Shown piece after piece: positions 7,834 to 19,108 of a stretch of 64,000 nt of DNA (positions within the stretch are counted from its first letter, which is position 1; every line of letters starts with the position of its first letter). Below the pieces are notes generated by a model. That model saw nothing but the letters and a program-made list of their open reading frames with translations, did no database searches and was not told where the DNA came from. Where the stretch lies: assembly GCF_000265245.1 (NCBI RefSeq), contig NZ_AJKS02000002.1, positions 62,001-126,000 on the forward strand, given 5' to 3'. The position numbers were made by a program, and so were the translations under genes. The DNA is from Halomonas smyrnensis AAD6. Lineage in GTDB: Bacteria > Pseudomonadota > Gammaproteobacteria > Pseudomonadales > Halomonadaceae.

Positions 7834-8280
7834 ATGTTTCTCGATAATCGCCAGGTGGCGATGGACAGCGTCCTCGAGGCGCTGGCCGACAGCATCGACT
7901 ATTTCCAGGACAACCATGAGCGCCTGCGGCCGAGCCTGCGCGAAGTCCTGCAGCCCTATTTCGATACCCGAAAAGCGTTGATGCGCGAGCTGCAGGAGCT
8001 GGCCCGCCGGCATCTTGCCCTCCTCCCCCGCGATGCCGATGTCGAGCGCGACGACTACATGTGGCTATGGAGCCGACTGAAGAGCTTCGTCGGCGACGAC
8101 AGCCAGGTGCTGATCAACGAGCTGCTGGAACAGGAGCGGGTGCTGATGCAGGCGCTTTCCACCCTGTACACCCACCCCCTGCCCGACGCCATCGAGGCGG
8201 TCATCGAGGAGTGCTGGAAGCACTGTCGCTCGCTGATTCGCGAGCTGTATCGGCAGCAGAAGAAGCATCAGCGGCGCTGA
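7834..8280 (+). CDS. DUF2383/PA2169-like four-helix protein (tentative)
   Basis: A 148-aa acidic, almost wholly helical protein. The spacing of heptad-like leucines, the DDYMWLWSRLK block at residues 72-82 and the acidic ELLEQERVLMQAL helix resemble the DUF2383 four-helix bundle, a ferritin-like fold seen in PA2169. The likeness is only moderate. GGAGGTGA lies 6 nt before the ATG. Its last 80 bp overlap the end of the convergent SanA/YdcF-type gene, so the two transcripts are antisense to each other there. Confidence 0.6.
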   Translation: MFLDNRQVAMDSVLEALADSIDYFQDNHERLRPSLREVLQPYFDTRKALMRELQELARRHLALLPRDADVERDDYMWLWSRLKSFVGDDSQVLINELLEQERVLMQALSTLYTHPLPDAIEAVIEECWKHCRSLIRELYRQQKKHQRR

Positions 8281-8956
8281 TCGCCGCCCGCGGCACGATC
8301 TGCAGCGGCTCCTCGGGTCCCAGGAAATGGGGCTCCCGCCCCCAGACGTAGAGATCGCCCAGGGTCGCCACTCGCGCGACCCACTCCCGAGCCTTCAGCC
8401 ACAGCACCCCCTCCGTGGGGCGCTCCGGCGCCGCGCAGCCGCGCGCCTCGATCCCCAGCGCCTCGGCGATGAACAGCGCCCGCGGCAGATGCCACGACTG
8501 GGTGACGAGCAGCGCCCGATCCACGTCGAAGACGCCGCGCGCCCGTGACAGCGTATCGAAGGTGCTGAAGCCGGCGTAGTCCAGCGTCATGGCCGCATCG
8601 GGCACCGCACGGCCGCGCAGGTCCCGCCACATGGTCACCGGCTCGTTGTAGTAGCGGGTGCTGTTGTCGCCGGACAGCAGCAGGTGCAGCACCCGCTCGC
8701 TGCGGTACAGCCTCGCCGCGGCCTGCATGCGCCCCTCGAAGTGCGGATTGCGCTTGCCGCTGCGCGTCCAGTGGGACGTGCCGAAGACGATGGCCACCCG
8801 CTCGGGGCCGCACTGCGACAGCCCGTGATCGATACGCTCCCGGGTGTCGGCCAGCATCCACAGATTGGCGCCCACGAACAGCAAAATCGCCAGGAGTGCG
8901 AGCACCCCCAGCGACATCAACAGTCCCCTGACACCTTTCCACAATGAGATGGGCAT
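8201..8956 (-). CDS. SanA/YdcF family membrane protein (DUF218 domain)
   Basis: Inner-membrane protein (251 aa) with one N-terminal membrane segment (residues 13-33) and a periplasmic DUF218 domain. Family blocks seen are VAIVFGTSH, GRMQAAARLYRSERV, LLLSGDN, LDYAGFSTFDTLSRAR and LLVTQSWHLPRALF. SanA of E. coli affects vancomycin exclusion at high temperature; the enzyme activity of the family is uncertain. The last 26 residues are Ala/Ser-rich and are the antisense reading of the neighbouring helical protein, so they may be a read-through extension. The gene starts 12 bp after sufT and could be the last gene of the suf transcript. Confidence 0.82.
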   Translation of the reverse strand: MPISLWKGVRGLLMSLGVLALLAILLFVGANLWMLADTRERIDHGLSQCGPERVAIVFGTSHWTRSGKRNPHFEGRMQAAARLYRSERVLHLLLSGDNSTRYYNEPVTMWRDLRGRAVPDAAMTLDYAGFSTFDTLSRARGVFDVDRALLVTQSWHLPRALFIAEALGIEARGCAAPERPTEGVLWLKAREWVARVATLGDLYVWGREPHFLGPEEPLQIVPRAAISAADASSAADTARESASDSASSTPR

Positions 8957-8968
8957 CCGCCTTTCCGG

Positions 8969-9544
8969 TTAAAACATGCCGAGCTCGAGTTTGGCCTCGT
9001 CACTCATCATCTCGCGACTCCAGGGCGGATCGAAGACGATCTCGGTGTGCACCTGGCTGATCTGCGGGGCGCCGAGAATCTTGTGGCGCGCATCGGCGGC
9101 AATGACGTCGCCCATGCCGCAGCCCGGCGCGGTCAGCGTCATGCGGATGGTGACGATCCGTTCGCCGGTGATCAGCCGCTCGATACGACAGCCGTAGACC
9201 AGTCCGAGTTCGACGATGTCGACCGGAATCTCGGGGTCGAAGCAGGTCCGCAGCTGGTCCCAGACGAACTGCTCGATCGCCTCCTCGGAGGCGTCCTCGG
9301 GCAGCGTCGGACGCGGCACGGCCTCGAGTCCCAGGGCGTCGAGATGGCTGCCCTCGATCAGGTAGAGCCGCCCCTCGTGACCCACGCTGACCGAGTTGCC
9401 CTTGGCCTGCATCACGCTGACCTCGCTGTCCTCGGGCAGCGTGATGGTCTTGCCGAAGGGAATGGAGATGACCTCGACGTCGCGCTGCAGGGGCAGGACC
9501 TGGCCCTTGTGCAGGCTCGCCAGGGGATCGTCGATCTCGCTCAT
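8969..9544 (-). CDS. sufT: SufT, iron-sulfur cluster maturation factor (MIP18-type)
   Basis: Putative Fe-S carrier or maturation protein (191 aa). The N-terminal SufT extension (residues 1-70) is followed by a DUF59/MIP18 domain with the blocks CFDPEIPVDIVELGLVYG and TLTAPGCGMGD, whose Cys is the usual candidate cluster ligand, then FDPPWSREMMSDEAKLELGMF. The ATG at 9544 is preferred over one at 9568 because AAGGAG lies just before it. It is the last recognised suf gene, 80 bp after sufS. Confidence 0.9.
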   Translation of the reverse strand: MSEIDDPLASLHKGQVLPLQRDVEVISIPFGKTITLPEDSEVSVMQAKGNSVSVGHEGRLYLIEGSHLDALGLEAVPRPTLPEDASEEAIEQFVWDQLRTCFDPEIPVDIVELGLVYGCRIERLITGERIVTIRMTLTAPGCGMGDVIAADARHKILGAPQISQVHTEIVFDPPWSREMMSDEAKLELGMF

Positions 9545-9624
9545 AGGACTCCTTGGAGCTTCATTCACAGCGGCCGCGGCGCGTCCTCATGGGGCCCGCC
9601 GCGACCGTGATCCGGGAGCGGCGC

Positions 9625-10866
9625 TCAGCGCAGCATGCCCACGACCCGCTCCAGGCCGTCGACGAAGACGTCGACCTCCTCGGGGGTGTTGTAGGCGGCG
9701 AAGGAGGCGCGGCAGGTGGCATCGACGCCGAACGAGGACAGCAGCGGCTGGGCGCAGTGGTGTCCGGTGCGGATCGCCACGCCGAGCTGGTCGATCAAAA
9801 GGCCGATGTCCTGGGAATGGGCGCCCTCGACCACGAACGACAGCACGCCGGCCTTCTCGGGCGCGGTGCCGAGGATGCGCAGGCCGTCGATGCGAGACAC
9901 GCTGCGCGTGGCGTGCTCGAGCAGCCGCGACTCCCAGGCGCCGATCAGCGGCAGGCCGATCTCCTCGACCCACTCGAGCGCGCGCCCCAGGGCGATCACC
10001 TCGGCGATGGCCGGGGTGCCGGCCTCGAACTTGTGGGGGATGCCGGCGAAGGTGGTGGGCGCCTCGAAGGACACGGTGGCGATCATCTCGCCACCGCCCT
10101 GCCAGGGCGGCATGGCCTCGAGCAGCTCGGCGCGGCCGTAGAGCACGCCGACGCCGGTGGGGCCATAGACCTTGTGGCCGGAGAAGGCATAGAAGTCGAC
10201 GCCGAGCGCCTGCACGTCGACCTTCTGGTGCGGCGCGGCCTGGGCGCCGTCGACCAGGATCAGCGCGCCGTGCTCGTGGGCCACCCGGGCCATGTCGGCC
10301 ACCGGATTGACGGTGCCCAGCGCGTTGGAGACGTGGTTGACCGCCACCAGCCTGGTGCGCTCGGAGATCAGGTCGCGGTAGGCGGCCTGGTCGAGCACGC
10401 CGCGCTCGTCCACCGGGATCACCTTGAGGGTGAAGCCCTTCTCGGCGGCCAGCAGCTGCCAGGGCACGATGTTGGAGTGGTGCTCCAGGCGCGAGATCAG
10501 CACCTCGTCGCCCTCGCCCAGGTTGGCGCGGCCCCAGCTCCCCGCCACCAGGTTGATCGCCTCGGTGGTGCCGCGGGTGAAGACGATCTCGCGGCTCTCG
10601 GCGGCGCCGAGGAAGGCACGCACGGTTTCCCGGGTGCCCTCAAAGGCCGCGGTGGCCTCGTCGGACAGGGTGTGCAGGCCGCGATGGATGTTGGCGTTGT
10701 AGCGCCCGTAGTAGTCGTCGAAGACCTCGATCACCTGACGCGGGGTCTGGCTGGTGGCCGCGTTGTCGAGATAGACCAGCGGCTTGCCATGGACCTCCCG
10801 ATCGAGGATCGGGAAGTCGCGACGGACCCGCGCCACGTCGAGCAGCAGATCGCTGAAGTCGACCAT
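9625..10866 (-). CDS. sufS: Cysteine desulfurase SufS
   Basis: PLP-dependent type II cysteine desulfurase (413 aa) that takes sulfur from cysteine as a protein-bound persulfide for Fe-S cluster assembly. The PLP lysine is Lys232 in SGHKVYGPTG, and the sulfur-carrying cysteine is Cys371 in RTGHHCAQP. The GTTEAINLVA and LVDGAQAAPH blocks are intact. It begins 3 bp after the sufD stop. No SufE or SufU partner, which normally receives the sulfur, is encoded in this operon. Confidence 0.96.
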   Translation of the reverse strand: MVDFSDLLLDVARVRRDFPILDREVHGKPLVYLDNAATSQTPRQVIEVFDDYYGRYNANIHRGLHTLSDEATAAFEGTRETVRAFLGAAESREIVFTRGTTEAINLVAGSWGRANLGEGDEVLISRLEHHSNIVPWQLLAAEKGFTLKVIPVDERGVLDQAAYRDLISERTRLVAVNHVSNALGTVNPVADMARVAHEHGALILVDGAQAAPHQKVDVQALGVDFYAFSGHKVYGPTGVGVLYGRAELLEAMPPWQGGGEMIATVSFEAPTTFAGIPHKFEAGTPAIAEVIALGRALEWVEEIGLPLIGAWESRLLEHATRSVSRIDGLRILGTAPEKAGVLSFVVEGAHSQDIGLLIDQLGVAIRTGHHCAQPLLSSFGVDATCRASFAAYNTPEEVDVFVDGLERVVGMLR

Positions 10867-10869
10867 GGA

Positions 10870-12215
10870 TCAGTCCTCGTTGAGCGCCGCGGCGGCTTCC
10901 ACCAGCCCGGCCAGGTTGAAGCGTTCCGGCAGCTTGCCGGCCACCGTGAGCTCGACCCGCTCGGCCACGGCGTCGAGGTCGACCAGCTCCATGACCTCGC
11001 CGGCGAAGGCCAGCGTCAGCAGGCCGCGGGCGGTCTGCTCGTCGATGCCCCGAGCGCGCAGGGCGTAGACCGCTTCCTCGTCGAGCTGGCCGGTGGTGGC
11101 GCCGTGGGCGCACTTGACGTCGTCGGCGTAGATCTCGAGCTCGGGCTTGGTGTCGACCTCGGCGCGGTCGGAGAGCAGCAGGTTGGCGTTGCTCTGCTCG
11201 GACTCGATCTTCTGGCTGTCGCGCTTGACCACCACCCGGCCATTGAACACGCCATGGGCCCGGTCATCGAGGATGCCCTTGTAGTTCTCGCTGGAACGGG
11301 TGTGCGGCGCGTTGTGGTTGACCTCGGTGTGGTTGTCCACATGCTGGCGACCCTGGCCGTAGAACAGGCCGTGCAGCGTCGCCTCGGCGCCCTCGCCGTT
11401 GAGGTCGCTGACCACGTCGTTGCGCACCAGGCCGCCACCCAGGTTCAGGTTGAACGAGGTGTAGCGGCTGTCGCGACCCTGCTCCACCTGGATGCTGGCG
11501 ATGTGGCGGTCCTTGAGCGGCGCTTCCTGCAGCTTGTAGTGGGTCAGGATGGCGCCGCGATCGAGGATGATCTCCTCCACCAGGTTGGTGAAGTTGGCCG
11601 CGCCCTCTTCGCCGGCGTGATGCTCGATCAGGGTCGCCTGGCTGCGGCCGCCGGCCTCGACCAGGATGCGCGGGTGGCTCATCACCGGCTGCTCGCCGGC
11701 CCGGGACAGGAACTGCAGCACGATGGGCTTGTCGACCACGGTGCGCGGCGCCAGGCGGACCAGCGCGCCCTCCTCGAAGAAGGCGGTGTTGAGCGCGGCG
11801 AAGGCCGAGAAGTCGACGCCGGTGAGCCGGCCGAGCGGGCCGCCCACGGCCTCGTGGTTCTCTTCCAGGGCCTGGGACAGCGGCAGCACCTGCACGCCGG
11901 CCGGCAGGTTGCCGAGGTCCGACAGCGCCGGGGCGAAGACGCCGTCGACGAAGGTCAGGCGGTGCGCGTCCAGCGGCAGGGTCAGCGCCGCCGCGGCGGC
12001 CGGCGAGAATTCGGCGTCGTCGGTCAGCGCGAAGTCGGTGCGGGCGATGTCGCGCACGTCGGTGTACTTCCACGCCTCGACGCGGCGATGCGGGAAGCCC
12101 ATCGCCTCGAAGCGGGCGGCGCCGGCCTGACGCCGGGCGGCGATCCAGGTCGGCTCGTCGCCGCGCTGGGCGCTGCGCTCGCTCAGGCGATCGAGGAAGC
12201 GTTGCACGTCGTCAT

Positions 12216-12219
<4 letters not shown>
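10870..12219 (-). CDS. sufD: Fe-S cluster assembly protein SufD
   Basis: Scaffold subunit of the SufBCD complex (449 aa). The N-terminal helical part ([16 protein letters not shown]) leads into the long right-handed beta-helix core typical of SufB/SufD, with the conserved [10 protein letters not shown] and C-terminal [22 protein letters not shown] containing the conserved Cys-His region. The ATG at 12219 overlaps the sufC stop by 4 bp, which suggests translational coupling. It acts in the cytoplasm with SufB and SufC. Confidence 0.95.
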
Positions 12220-12968
<749 letters not shown>

Positions 12969-13075
12969 CTTGACTACCTTTGATTCGTAATGAGCCGCCG
13001 GCGCGACTCCTTGAAATTTTTGACCTTTTCGCGAATCCGGAGACACGCGCGAGCGGCCCGCAGGGGCGAACGGCC

Positions 13076-14518
<1,443 letters not shown>

Positions 14519-14588
14519 GATGTCTCCCCCTCCCGGGCTGGTTGGGTCGGCGAGCCGGGCTCGCCTCGGGTGGTGAATCCGCGGGTGA

Positions 14589-15050
14589 TCAGGCCTCGAC
14601 GGCCAGACTCACGCTTTGTATGGGCAGCTGCACCGGCAGCTTGATCGGGGTGGTGTCGGCCAGGTGGGCCAGGGTCACACTGTGGAGCAGGGTCTGCACC
14701 GCCAGCGACACCCGCTGCCAGTTGTCGGACACCCCGCAGGTGTCCACCAGCTCGCAGTCGCCCTCGGCCTGGCTGCATTCGGTCATCGCCACCGGCCCCT
14801 CGATCGCCGCGATGATGTCGCAGGCCGTGATCTGCGAGGCCGGACGCGCCAGGGAGTAGCCACCCTGGGCACCGCGGCGCGATTCCAGCAGTCCGGCGCG
14901 TACCAGCATCTTCAGGGTCTTGCTGACCGTCGGATGCGGCACCTGCACGGCCTCGGCGAGTTCCGCCGCCGCATGCGGCTGCTCGGGATGGCGGGCAATC
15001 TGTGCCATCACCACCGCCGCGTAGTCGGTCAGTCTGGACAGCTTCAGCAA
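14589..15050 (-). CDS. Rrf2-family SUF system transcriptional regulator
   Basis: IscR-like regulator (153 aa) of the SUF-specific Rrf2 subgroup. The winged helix covers residues 1-70 ([45 protein letters not shown]). Three cysteines, Cys92, Cys99 and Cys105, are spaced to hold an Fe-S cluster, so the protein probably senses cluster status and controls its own operon. The start is taken as TTG at 15050 because GGGAGG lies 6 nt upstream and relatives begin Met-Leu-(Lys/Arg)-Leu-Ser; the upstream ATG at 15095 has no such site. Confidence 0.9.
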   Translation of the reverse strand: MLKLSRLTDYAAVVMAQIARHPEQPHAAAELAEAVQVPHPTVSKTLKMLVRAGLLESRRGAQGGYSLARPASQITACDIIAAIEGPVAMTECSQAEGDCELVDTCGVSDNWQRVSLAVQTLLHSVTLAHLADTTPIKLPVQLPIQSVSLAVEA

Positions 15051-15442
15051 GACAGGCCTCCCCGGGAACACCCCTGGTGATCGATTGCGGACCATTTTAG
15101 TCCTGTATGTCGGCGATGTGAACCCTCGTCGCGGCGCTTTACGCCGCCGGACATGCCGTTGGCGACACGTTCGGCGCCATTCACATCAAAAACAACAATC
15201 GTTCTCATTCATTTCCACAATGCGTCCCCCGCCCCACCCCAACACATGCATCAGGGCCCGCAATTCTTCCCATTGCGCATCGTCATTCATGGAAAAACAA
15301 ATAGATAGAGAGCTTTGCTAAGCTGTGTCACCGTTTCACGGCCTTCCAACGCGGCTTCACCCACCGCCGAAGGCGCCCCACGCCATCAACGCAGACCGAC
15401 CGCTATGCTGTATCGGCATGGGAACGACCAGGAGATAGGGAC
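15051..15442. other. Divergent intergenic region between suf and the osmolyte ABC operon
   Basis: No gene was seen in these 392 bp. The region must contain the leftward suf promoter and the rightward promoter of the osmolyte importer. It is AT-rich from about 15180 to 15330 and holds a Fur-box-like sequence at 15196-15214. The right-hand edge carries CAGGAGATAGGG before the TTG start at 15443. Confidence 0.5.
15196..15214 (-). promoter_or_regulatory. Fur-box-like site upstream of the suf operon
   Basis: On the minus strand the site reads AATGAATGAGAACGATTGT, close to the gammaproteobacterial Fur pattern AATGAGAAtgATT. It lies about 145 bp upstream of the Rrf2 regulator start. Iron control through Fur of suf genes is well known elsewhere; whether it applies here is inferred. 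Confidence 0.45.
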
Positions 15443-16108
15443 TTGGAACTCTTTCAGTACGCCATCGACAACCTCGACCTGCTGCTCTCGAGGACCCTCG
15501 AGCACATCGCGCTGGTCGGGGTCGCCGTCGGCATCGCCACCCTCACCGGGGTGCCCATCGGCATCGCCATCACCAAGAACGAGCGCCTGGCCAAGGCGGT
15601 GCTGTATGCGGCCTCGATCATCGTCACGGTGCCGTCCATCGCGCTGTTCGGGATCATGATCCCGGTGCTGTCGCTGATCGGCCAGGGCATCGGCTATCTG
15701 CCGGCGGTGATCGCCGTGCTGCTCTACTCGCAGCTGCCGATCATCCGCAACACCTACACCGCCATCCACAACGTCGACCCGGCCCTGCGCGAGGCGGCCC
15801 GCGGCATCGGCATGAGCCAGAACCAGCGGCTGCGCATGGTCGAGATCCCGCTGGCGGTGCCGGTGATCATGGCTGGGGTCCGCACCGCCGTGGTGCTCAA
15901 CATCGGCGTCATGGCGATCGCCGCCTACATCGGCGCCGGCGGGCTCGGCACCTTCATCAGCCGCGGCATCTCGCAGTCCGACCCGCGCCAGCTGATCGTC
16001 GGCGCGGTGGCGGTCAGCCTGCTGGCGATCATCGTCGACTACGGCCTGCTGGCGCTACAGAAGCGCCTGACGCCCCTAGGGATGGAGCGCGCCGCCGAGA
16101 CGGCCTGA
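15443..16108 (+). CDS. Osmolyte (glycine betaine/choline-type) ABC transporter permease 1
   Basis: Inner-membrane permease of the OpuB/OsmU (ProW-like) family, 221 aa with about five to six membrane segments. Family blocks are SIIVTVPSIALFGIMIPVL, IRNTYTAIHNVDPALREAARGIGMSQ (the ATPase-contacting EAA loop) and IGAGGLGTFISRGI. The start codon is TTG, with GGAGATAGGG just upstream. It opens a five-gene cluster that encodes two permeases, an ATPase and two binding proteins. The likely cargo is a quaternary ammonium osmoprotectant, inferred from the family. Confidence 0.88.
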   Translation: MELFQYAIDNLDLLLSRTLEHIALVGVAVGIATLTGVPIGIAITKNERLAKAVLYAASIIVTVPSIALFGIMIPVLSLIGQGIGYLPAVIAVLLYSQLPIIRNTYTAIHNVDPALREAARGIGMSQNQRLRMVEIPLAVPVIMAGVRTAVVLNIGVMAIAAYIGAGGLGTFISRGISQSDPRQLIVGAVAVSLLAIIVDYGLLALQKRLTPLGMERAAETA

Positions 16109-16154
16109 TCCCGTCCCGCGCGGGCCCCGGCTCATCAAACAAGGATTCCCCCGC

Positions 16155-17312
16155 ATGATTCGACTCGACAACCTGACCAAGGTCTTCGACACCCCCAAGG
16201 GCGCGGTCACCGCCGCCGACCACATCAACATGGAGGTGCCGGCCGGCGAGATCTGCATCCTGCTCGGCCCCTCCGGCTGCGGCAAGACCACCACGCTGAA
16301 GATGATCAACCGCATCGTGCGCCCCACCTCGGGCAAGGTGTTCATCAACGGCGAGGACACCACCGACCTGAACACCCAGGAGCTGCGCCGCAATATCGGC
16401 TACGTGATCCAGCAGATCGGCCTGTTCCCCAACATGACCATCGAGGACAACATCACGGTGGTGCCCAAGCTGCTGGGCTGGGACAAGGCCAAGTACCGGG
16501 AGCGCGCCCGGGAGCTGATGGACATGATCGCGCTGGACCCGGACGCCTTCCTCAAGCGCTATCCCAACGAGCTGTCCGGCGGCCAGCAGCAGCGCATCGG
16601 CGTGGCCCGGGCGCTGGCCGCCGATCCGCCGGTGATGCTGATGGACGAGCCCTTCGGCGCCATCGACCCGATCAACCGCGCGGTGATCCAGGACGAGTTC
16701 CTCAAGATGCAGCAGGAACTCAACAAGACCATCATGTTCGTCAGCCACGACATCGACGAGGCGATCAAGATGGGCGACCGGGTCGCCATCTTCCGCGCCG
16801 GCCGCCTGGAGCAGTACTCCACCCCGGACGAGCTGCTGGCCAACCCCAAGGACGAGTTCGTCGAGTCCTTCCTCGGCGAGGACCGGGCGCTCAAGCGCCT
16901 CAACCTGGTCAAGGTGCGCGACGTGGTCTCCGACGAGATCGGCACCGTGTCGCCCAGCGACACCCTGGAGACCGCCCTGGCCCGGATCGACGACTTCGGC
17001 TACCAGAACGCGATCCTGGTGGTGAACGATCGCCGCCAGCCGGTCGGCGTCATCACCCGCTCCCAGGCGCGCACCACCCGGGGCTACTGCCGCGACCATT
17101 TCCAGAACGTGCCGGCCACCGTGTCGCTGGACGACGACCTGCGCAAGGTCGCCTCGCTGATGTTCTCCAACGACATCACCTGGCTGCCCTGCGTGGACGA
17201 GGCCGGCCGGGTCTGTGGCCAGATCACCCAGCGCGCCATGACCCACCACCTGGGCTCGCGGTTTCGCCCCACGGAATCCGCCGCGACCGCCGAACCGGCC
17301 ACCAAGGAGTAA
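16155..17312 (+). CDS. Osmolyte ABC transporter ATP-binding protein with CBS domains
   Basis: ATPase of the glycine betaine/choline importer (385 aa). The ABC domain has Walker A GPSGCGKT (near residue 38), signature LSGGQQQR, Walker B VMLMDEPF and the switch His in FVSHDIDEA. Residues from about 255 to 365 form two CBS modules (VRDVVSDEIGTVSPSDTLETAL; ATVSLDDDLRKVASLMFSNDITWLP). In OpuA such modules sense ionic strength, so the transporter may be gated directly by salt. It starts 46 bp after the first permease and ends 4 bp before the second. Confidence 0.93.
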   Translation: MIRLDNLTKVFDTPKGAVTAADHINMEVPAGEICILLGPSGCGKTTTLKMINRIVRPTSGKVFINGEDTTDLNTQELRRNIGYVIQQIGLFPNMTIEDNITVVPKLLGWDKAKYRERARELMDMIALDPDAFLKRYPNELSGGQQQRIGVARALAADPPVMLMDEPFGAIDPINRAVIQDEFLKMQQELNKTIMFVSHDIDEAIKMGDRVAIFRAGRLEQYSTPDELLANPKDEFVESFLGEDRALKRLNLVKVRDVVSDEIGTVSPSDTLETALARIDDFGYQNAILVVNDRRQPVGVITRSQARTTRGYCRDHFQNVPATVSLDDDLRKVASLMFSNDITWLPCVDEAGRVCGQITQRAMTHHLGSRFRPTESAATAEPATKE

Positions 17313-17316
17313 GCCG

Positions 17317-18048
17317 ATGCCGATCCGGAGCCTGAAGGGGGCCCTGCGCATTGCGCTGCTCATCGCCATCTTCTTCCTCGGCGTGTGGAGCCAGTCCAGC
17401 GGGGTCATCGACGACTTCATCTTCTACCTGCCCGACGTCCAGTTCCTGGCCGTGCAGCACCTGTGGCTGACCCTCATGTCCGGCGGCCTGGCCATCCTGG
17501 TGGCCCTTCCGCTGGGCGTGCTGCTGTCGCGCCCCAGCATGGCGCGCGTCGCCGAATCGGCCATGCAGGTGCTCAACGTCGGCACCACCATTCCGACGCT
17601 GGCGGTGCTGGCGCTGTCGATGAGCTTTCTCGGCATCGGCACCGTGCCGGCGGTGTTCGGGCTGTTCGTGGCCACGCTGCTGCCGATCACCCGCAACACC
17701 TACGCCGGCCTCAAGGGCGTCAACCCGGCGCTCATGGAGGCCGCCTCGGGCATCGGCATGTCGCCGGCCCAGCGCCTGCTGCGCGTCGAGATGCCCAATG
17801 CCCTCTACGTGATCTTCGCCGGTATCCGCACGGCACTGACCATCAATGTGGGCACCGTGCCGCTGGCCTTCCTGATCGGCGCCGGCGGCCTGGGCGAGCT
17901 GATCTTCACCGGCATCGATCTCTACGACCCGGTGATGATGCTGTCCGGGGCCATTCCCACCGCCCTGCTGGCGATCATGGTCGATGCCATCGTGGCCACC
18001 ACCGCCTTCCTGGTGGTGCCGCGCGGGGTCAATCCCTCGCGCAGCTGA
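17317..18048 (+). CDS. Osmolyte ABC transporter permease 2
   Basis: Second permease of the importer (243 aa), with an N-terminal membrane segment followed by the ProW-like core: VGTTIPTLAVLALSMSFLG, TRNTYAGLKGVNPALMEAASGIGMSP (EAA loop) and FLIGAGGLGELIFTGI. Two different permease genes imply a heterodimeric channel, as in the OsmU and OpuC systems. The start is 4 bp after the ATPase stop, with AAGGAG ahead. The binding-protein genes follow. Confidence 0.9.
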   Translation: MPIRSLKGALRIALLIAIFFLGVWSQSSGVIDDFIFYLPDVQFLAVQHLWLTLMSGGLAILVALPLGVLLSRPSMARVAESAMQVLNVGTTIPTLAVLALSMSFLGIGTVPAVFGLFVATLLPITRNTYAGLKGVNPALMEAASGIGMSPAQRLLRVEMPNALYVIFAGIRTALTINVGTVPLAFLIGAGGLGELIFTGIDLYDPVMMLSGAIPTALLAIMVDAIVATTAFLVVPRGVNPSRS

Positions 18049-18111
18049 GCAGGCCCTGTTTTCCTATCGGCCGCCTGCGGGCGGCCAAGACGCAACAACA
18101 AGGAGATCAAC

Positions 18112-18993
18112 ATGAAAGGCGTGATGATGACACTTTCCGGCCTGGCACTGGCCGGCGCCATGACCACCGCCCAGGCCGAGGAGATCGTGGTCGGTGGCAA
18201 GAACTTCACCGAGCAGCAGATACTGGCCAGCATGACGACCCAATACCTGAGCGGGCTCGGCTACGACGTCGAGACCCGGGCCGGCATGGGCTCCGCCGTG
18301 CTGCGCCAGGCCCAGGAGAACGGCCAGATCGACCTCTATTGGGAATACACCGGCACCTCGCTGATCAACTACAACGATGTCACCGAGTCGCTGTCGCCCG
18401 AGGAGACCTATCAGCGGGTCAAGAAACTCGACGGCGAGAAGGGCCTGGTGTGGCTGGAGCCCTCGGCGGCCAACAACACCTACGCCCTGGCCATGCGCCA
18501 GGATAGCGTCGAGGAGACCGGCATCGACTCGCTCTCCGATCTGGCCCAGGCGGTCAACGACGGCGAGGATCTGACCTTCGCCATGAACGCCGAGTTCTAC
18601 GCTCGCGAGGACGGCTGGCGCCCGCTCCAGCAGGCCTATGACTTCCGCGTCGGCCGCGGAGAGGTCAAGCGCATGGACTCCGGCCTGGTCTACCAGGCGC
18701 TGCGCGACGGTCAGGTCGACGTCGGCCTGGTGTTCGCCACCGACGGCCGCATCCCGGCCTTCGACTTCGAGGTCCTCGAGGACGACCAGGCCTTCTTCCC
18801 GGCCTATGCGCTGACCCCGGTGGTGCGCGAGGAGACCCTGGAGGCCAATCCGGACCTCGCCGAGCAGATGAACGCGCTGTCCGCGCTGCTCGACGACGAG
18901 ACCATGGCCGGCCTCAACGCCCGGGTCGACGTCGAGCGTGCGACCATCGAGGACGTGGCCGAGTCCTTCCTCGAAGACAACGAGCTGCTGTAA
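18112..18993 (+). CDS. Osmolyte ABC transporter substrate-binding protein 1
   Basis: Periplasmic binding protein of the OpuBC/OsmX (OpuAC/QAT) family, 293 aa, with a signal peptide of about 22 residues ending AQA. The family blocks VGGKNFTEQ, LYWEYTGTSLINYN, KGLVWLEPSAANNTYALAM and a C-terminal acidic helix are present. It starts 63 bp after permease 2, with AAGGAG upstream. It is closely related to the next gene; one 118-bp segment near the 3' ends is about 94% identical in DNA. The ligand should be betaine, choline or a relative. Confidence 0.9.
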   Translation: MKGVMMTLSGLALAGAMTTAQAEEIVVGGKNFTEQQILASMTTQYLSGLGYDVETRAGMGSAVLRQAQENGQIDLYWEYTGTSLINYNDVTESLSPEETYQRVKKLDGEKGLVWLEPSAANNTYALAMRQDSVEETGIDSLSDLAQAVNDGEDLTFAMNAEFYAREDGWRPLQQAYDFRVGRGEVKRMDSGLVYQALRDGQVDVGLVFATDGRIPAFDFEVLEDDQAFFPAYALTPVVREETLEANPDLAEQMNALSALLDDETMAGLNARVDVERATIEDVAESFLEDNELL

Positions 18994-19005
18994 TCCTCCC
19001 CGGCG

Positions 19006-19080
19006 CGTGACCGTCCCGGTCACGGCCTTCGCGATCTTTTCCCACTGGCAAGAGCCCGCTCGGCACGAGCGGGCCTCTTT
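19006..19080 (+). terminator. Two hairpins between the tandem binding-protein genes
   Basis: CGTGACCG-tc-CGGTCACG (19006-19024) is followed by GCCCGCTCG-gca-CGAGCGGGC (19053-19073) with CTCTTT after it. The second has terminator form. It could cut transcription before the second binding-protein gene, giving the two genes unequal expression. Confidence 0.6.
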
Positions 19081-19108
19081 GCCCTGCCCGATATCCGGAG
19101 CCATTCCC

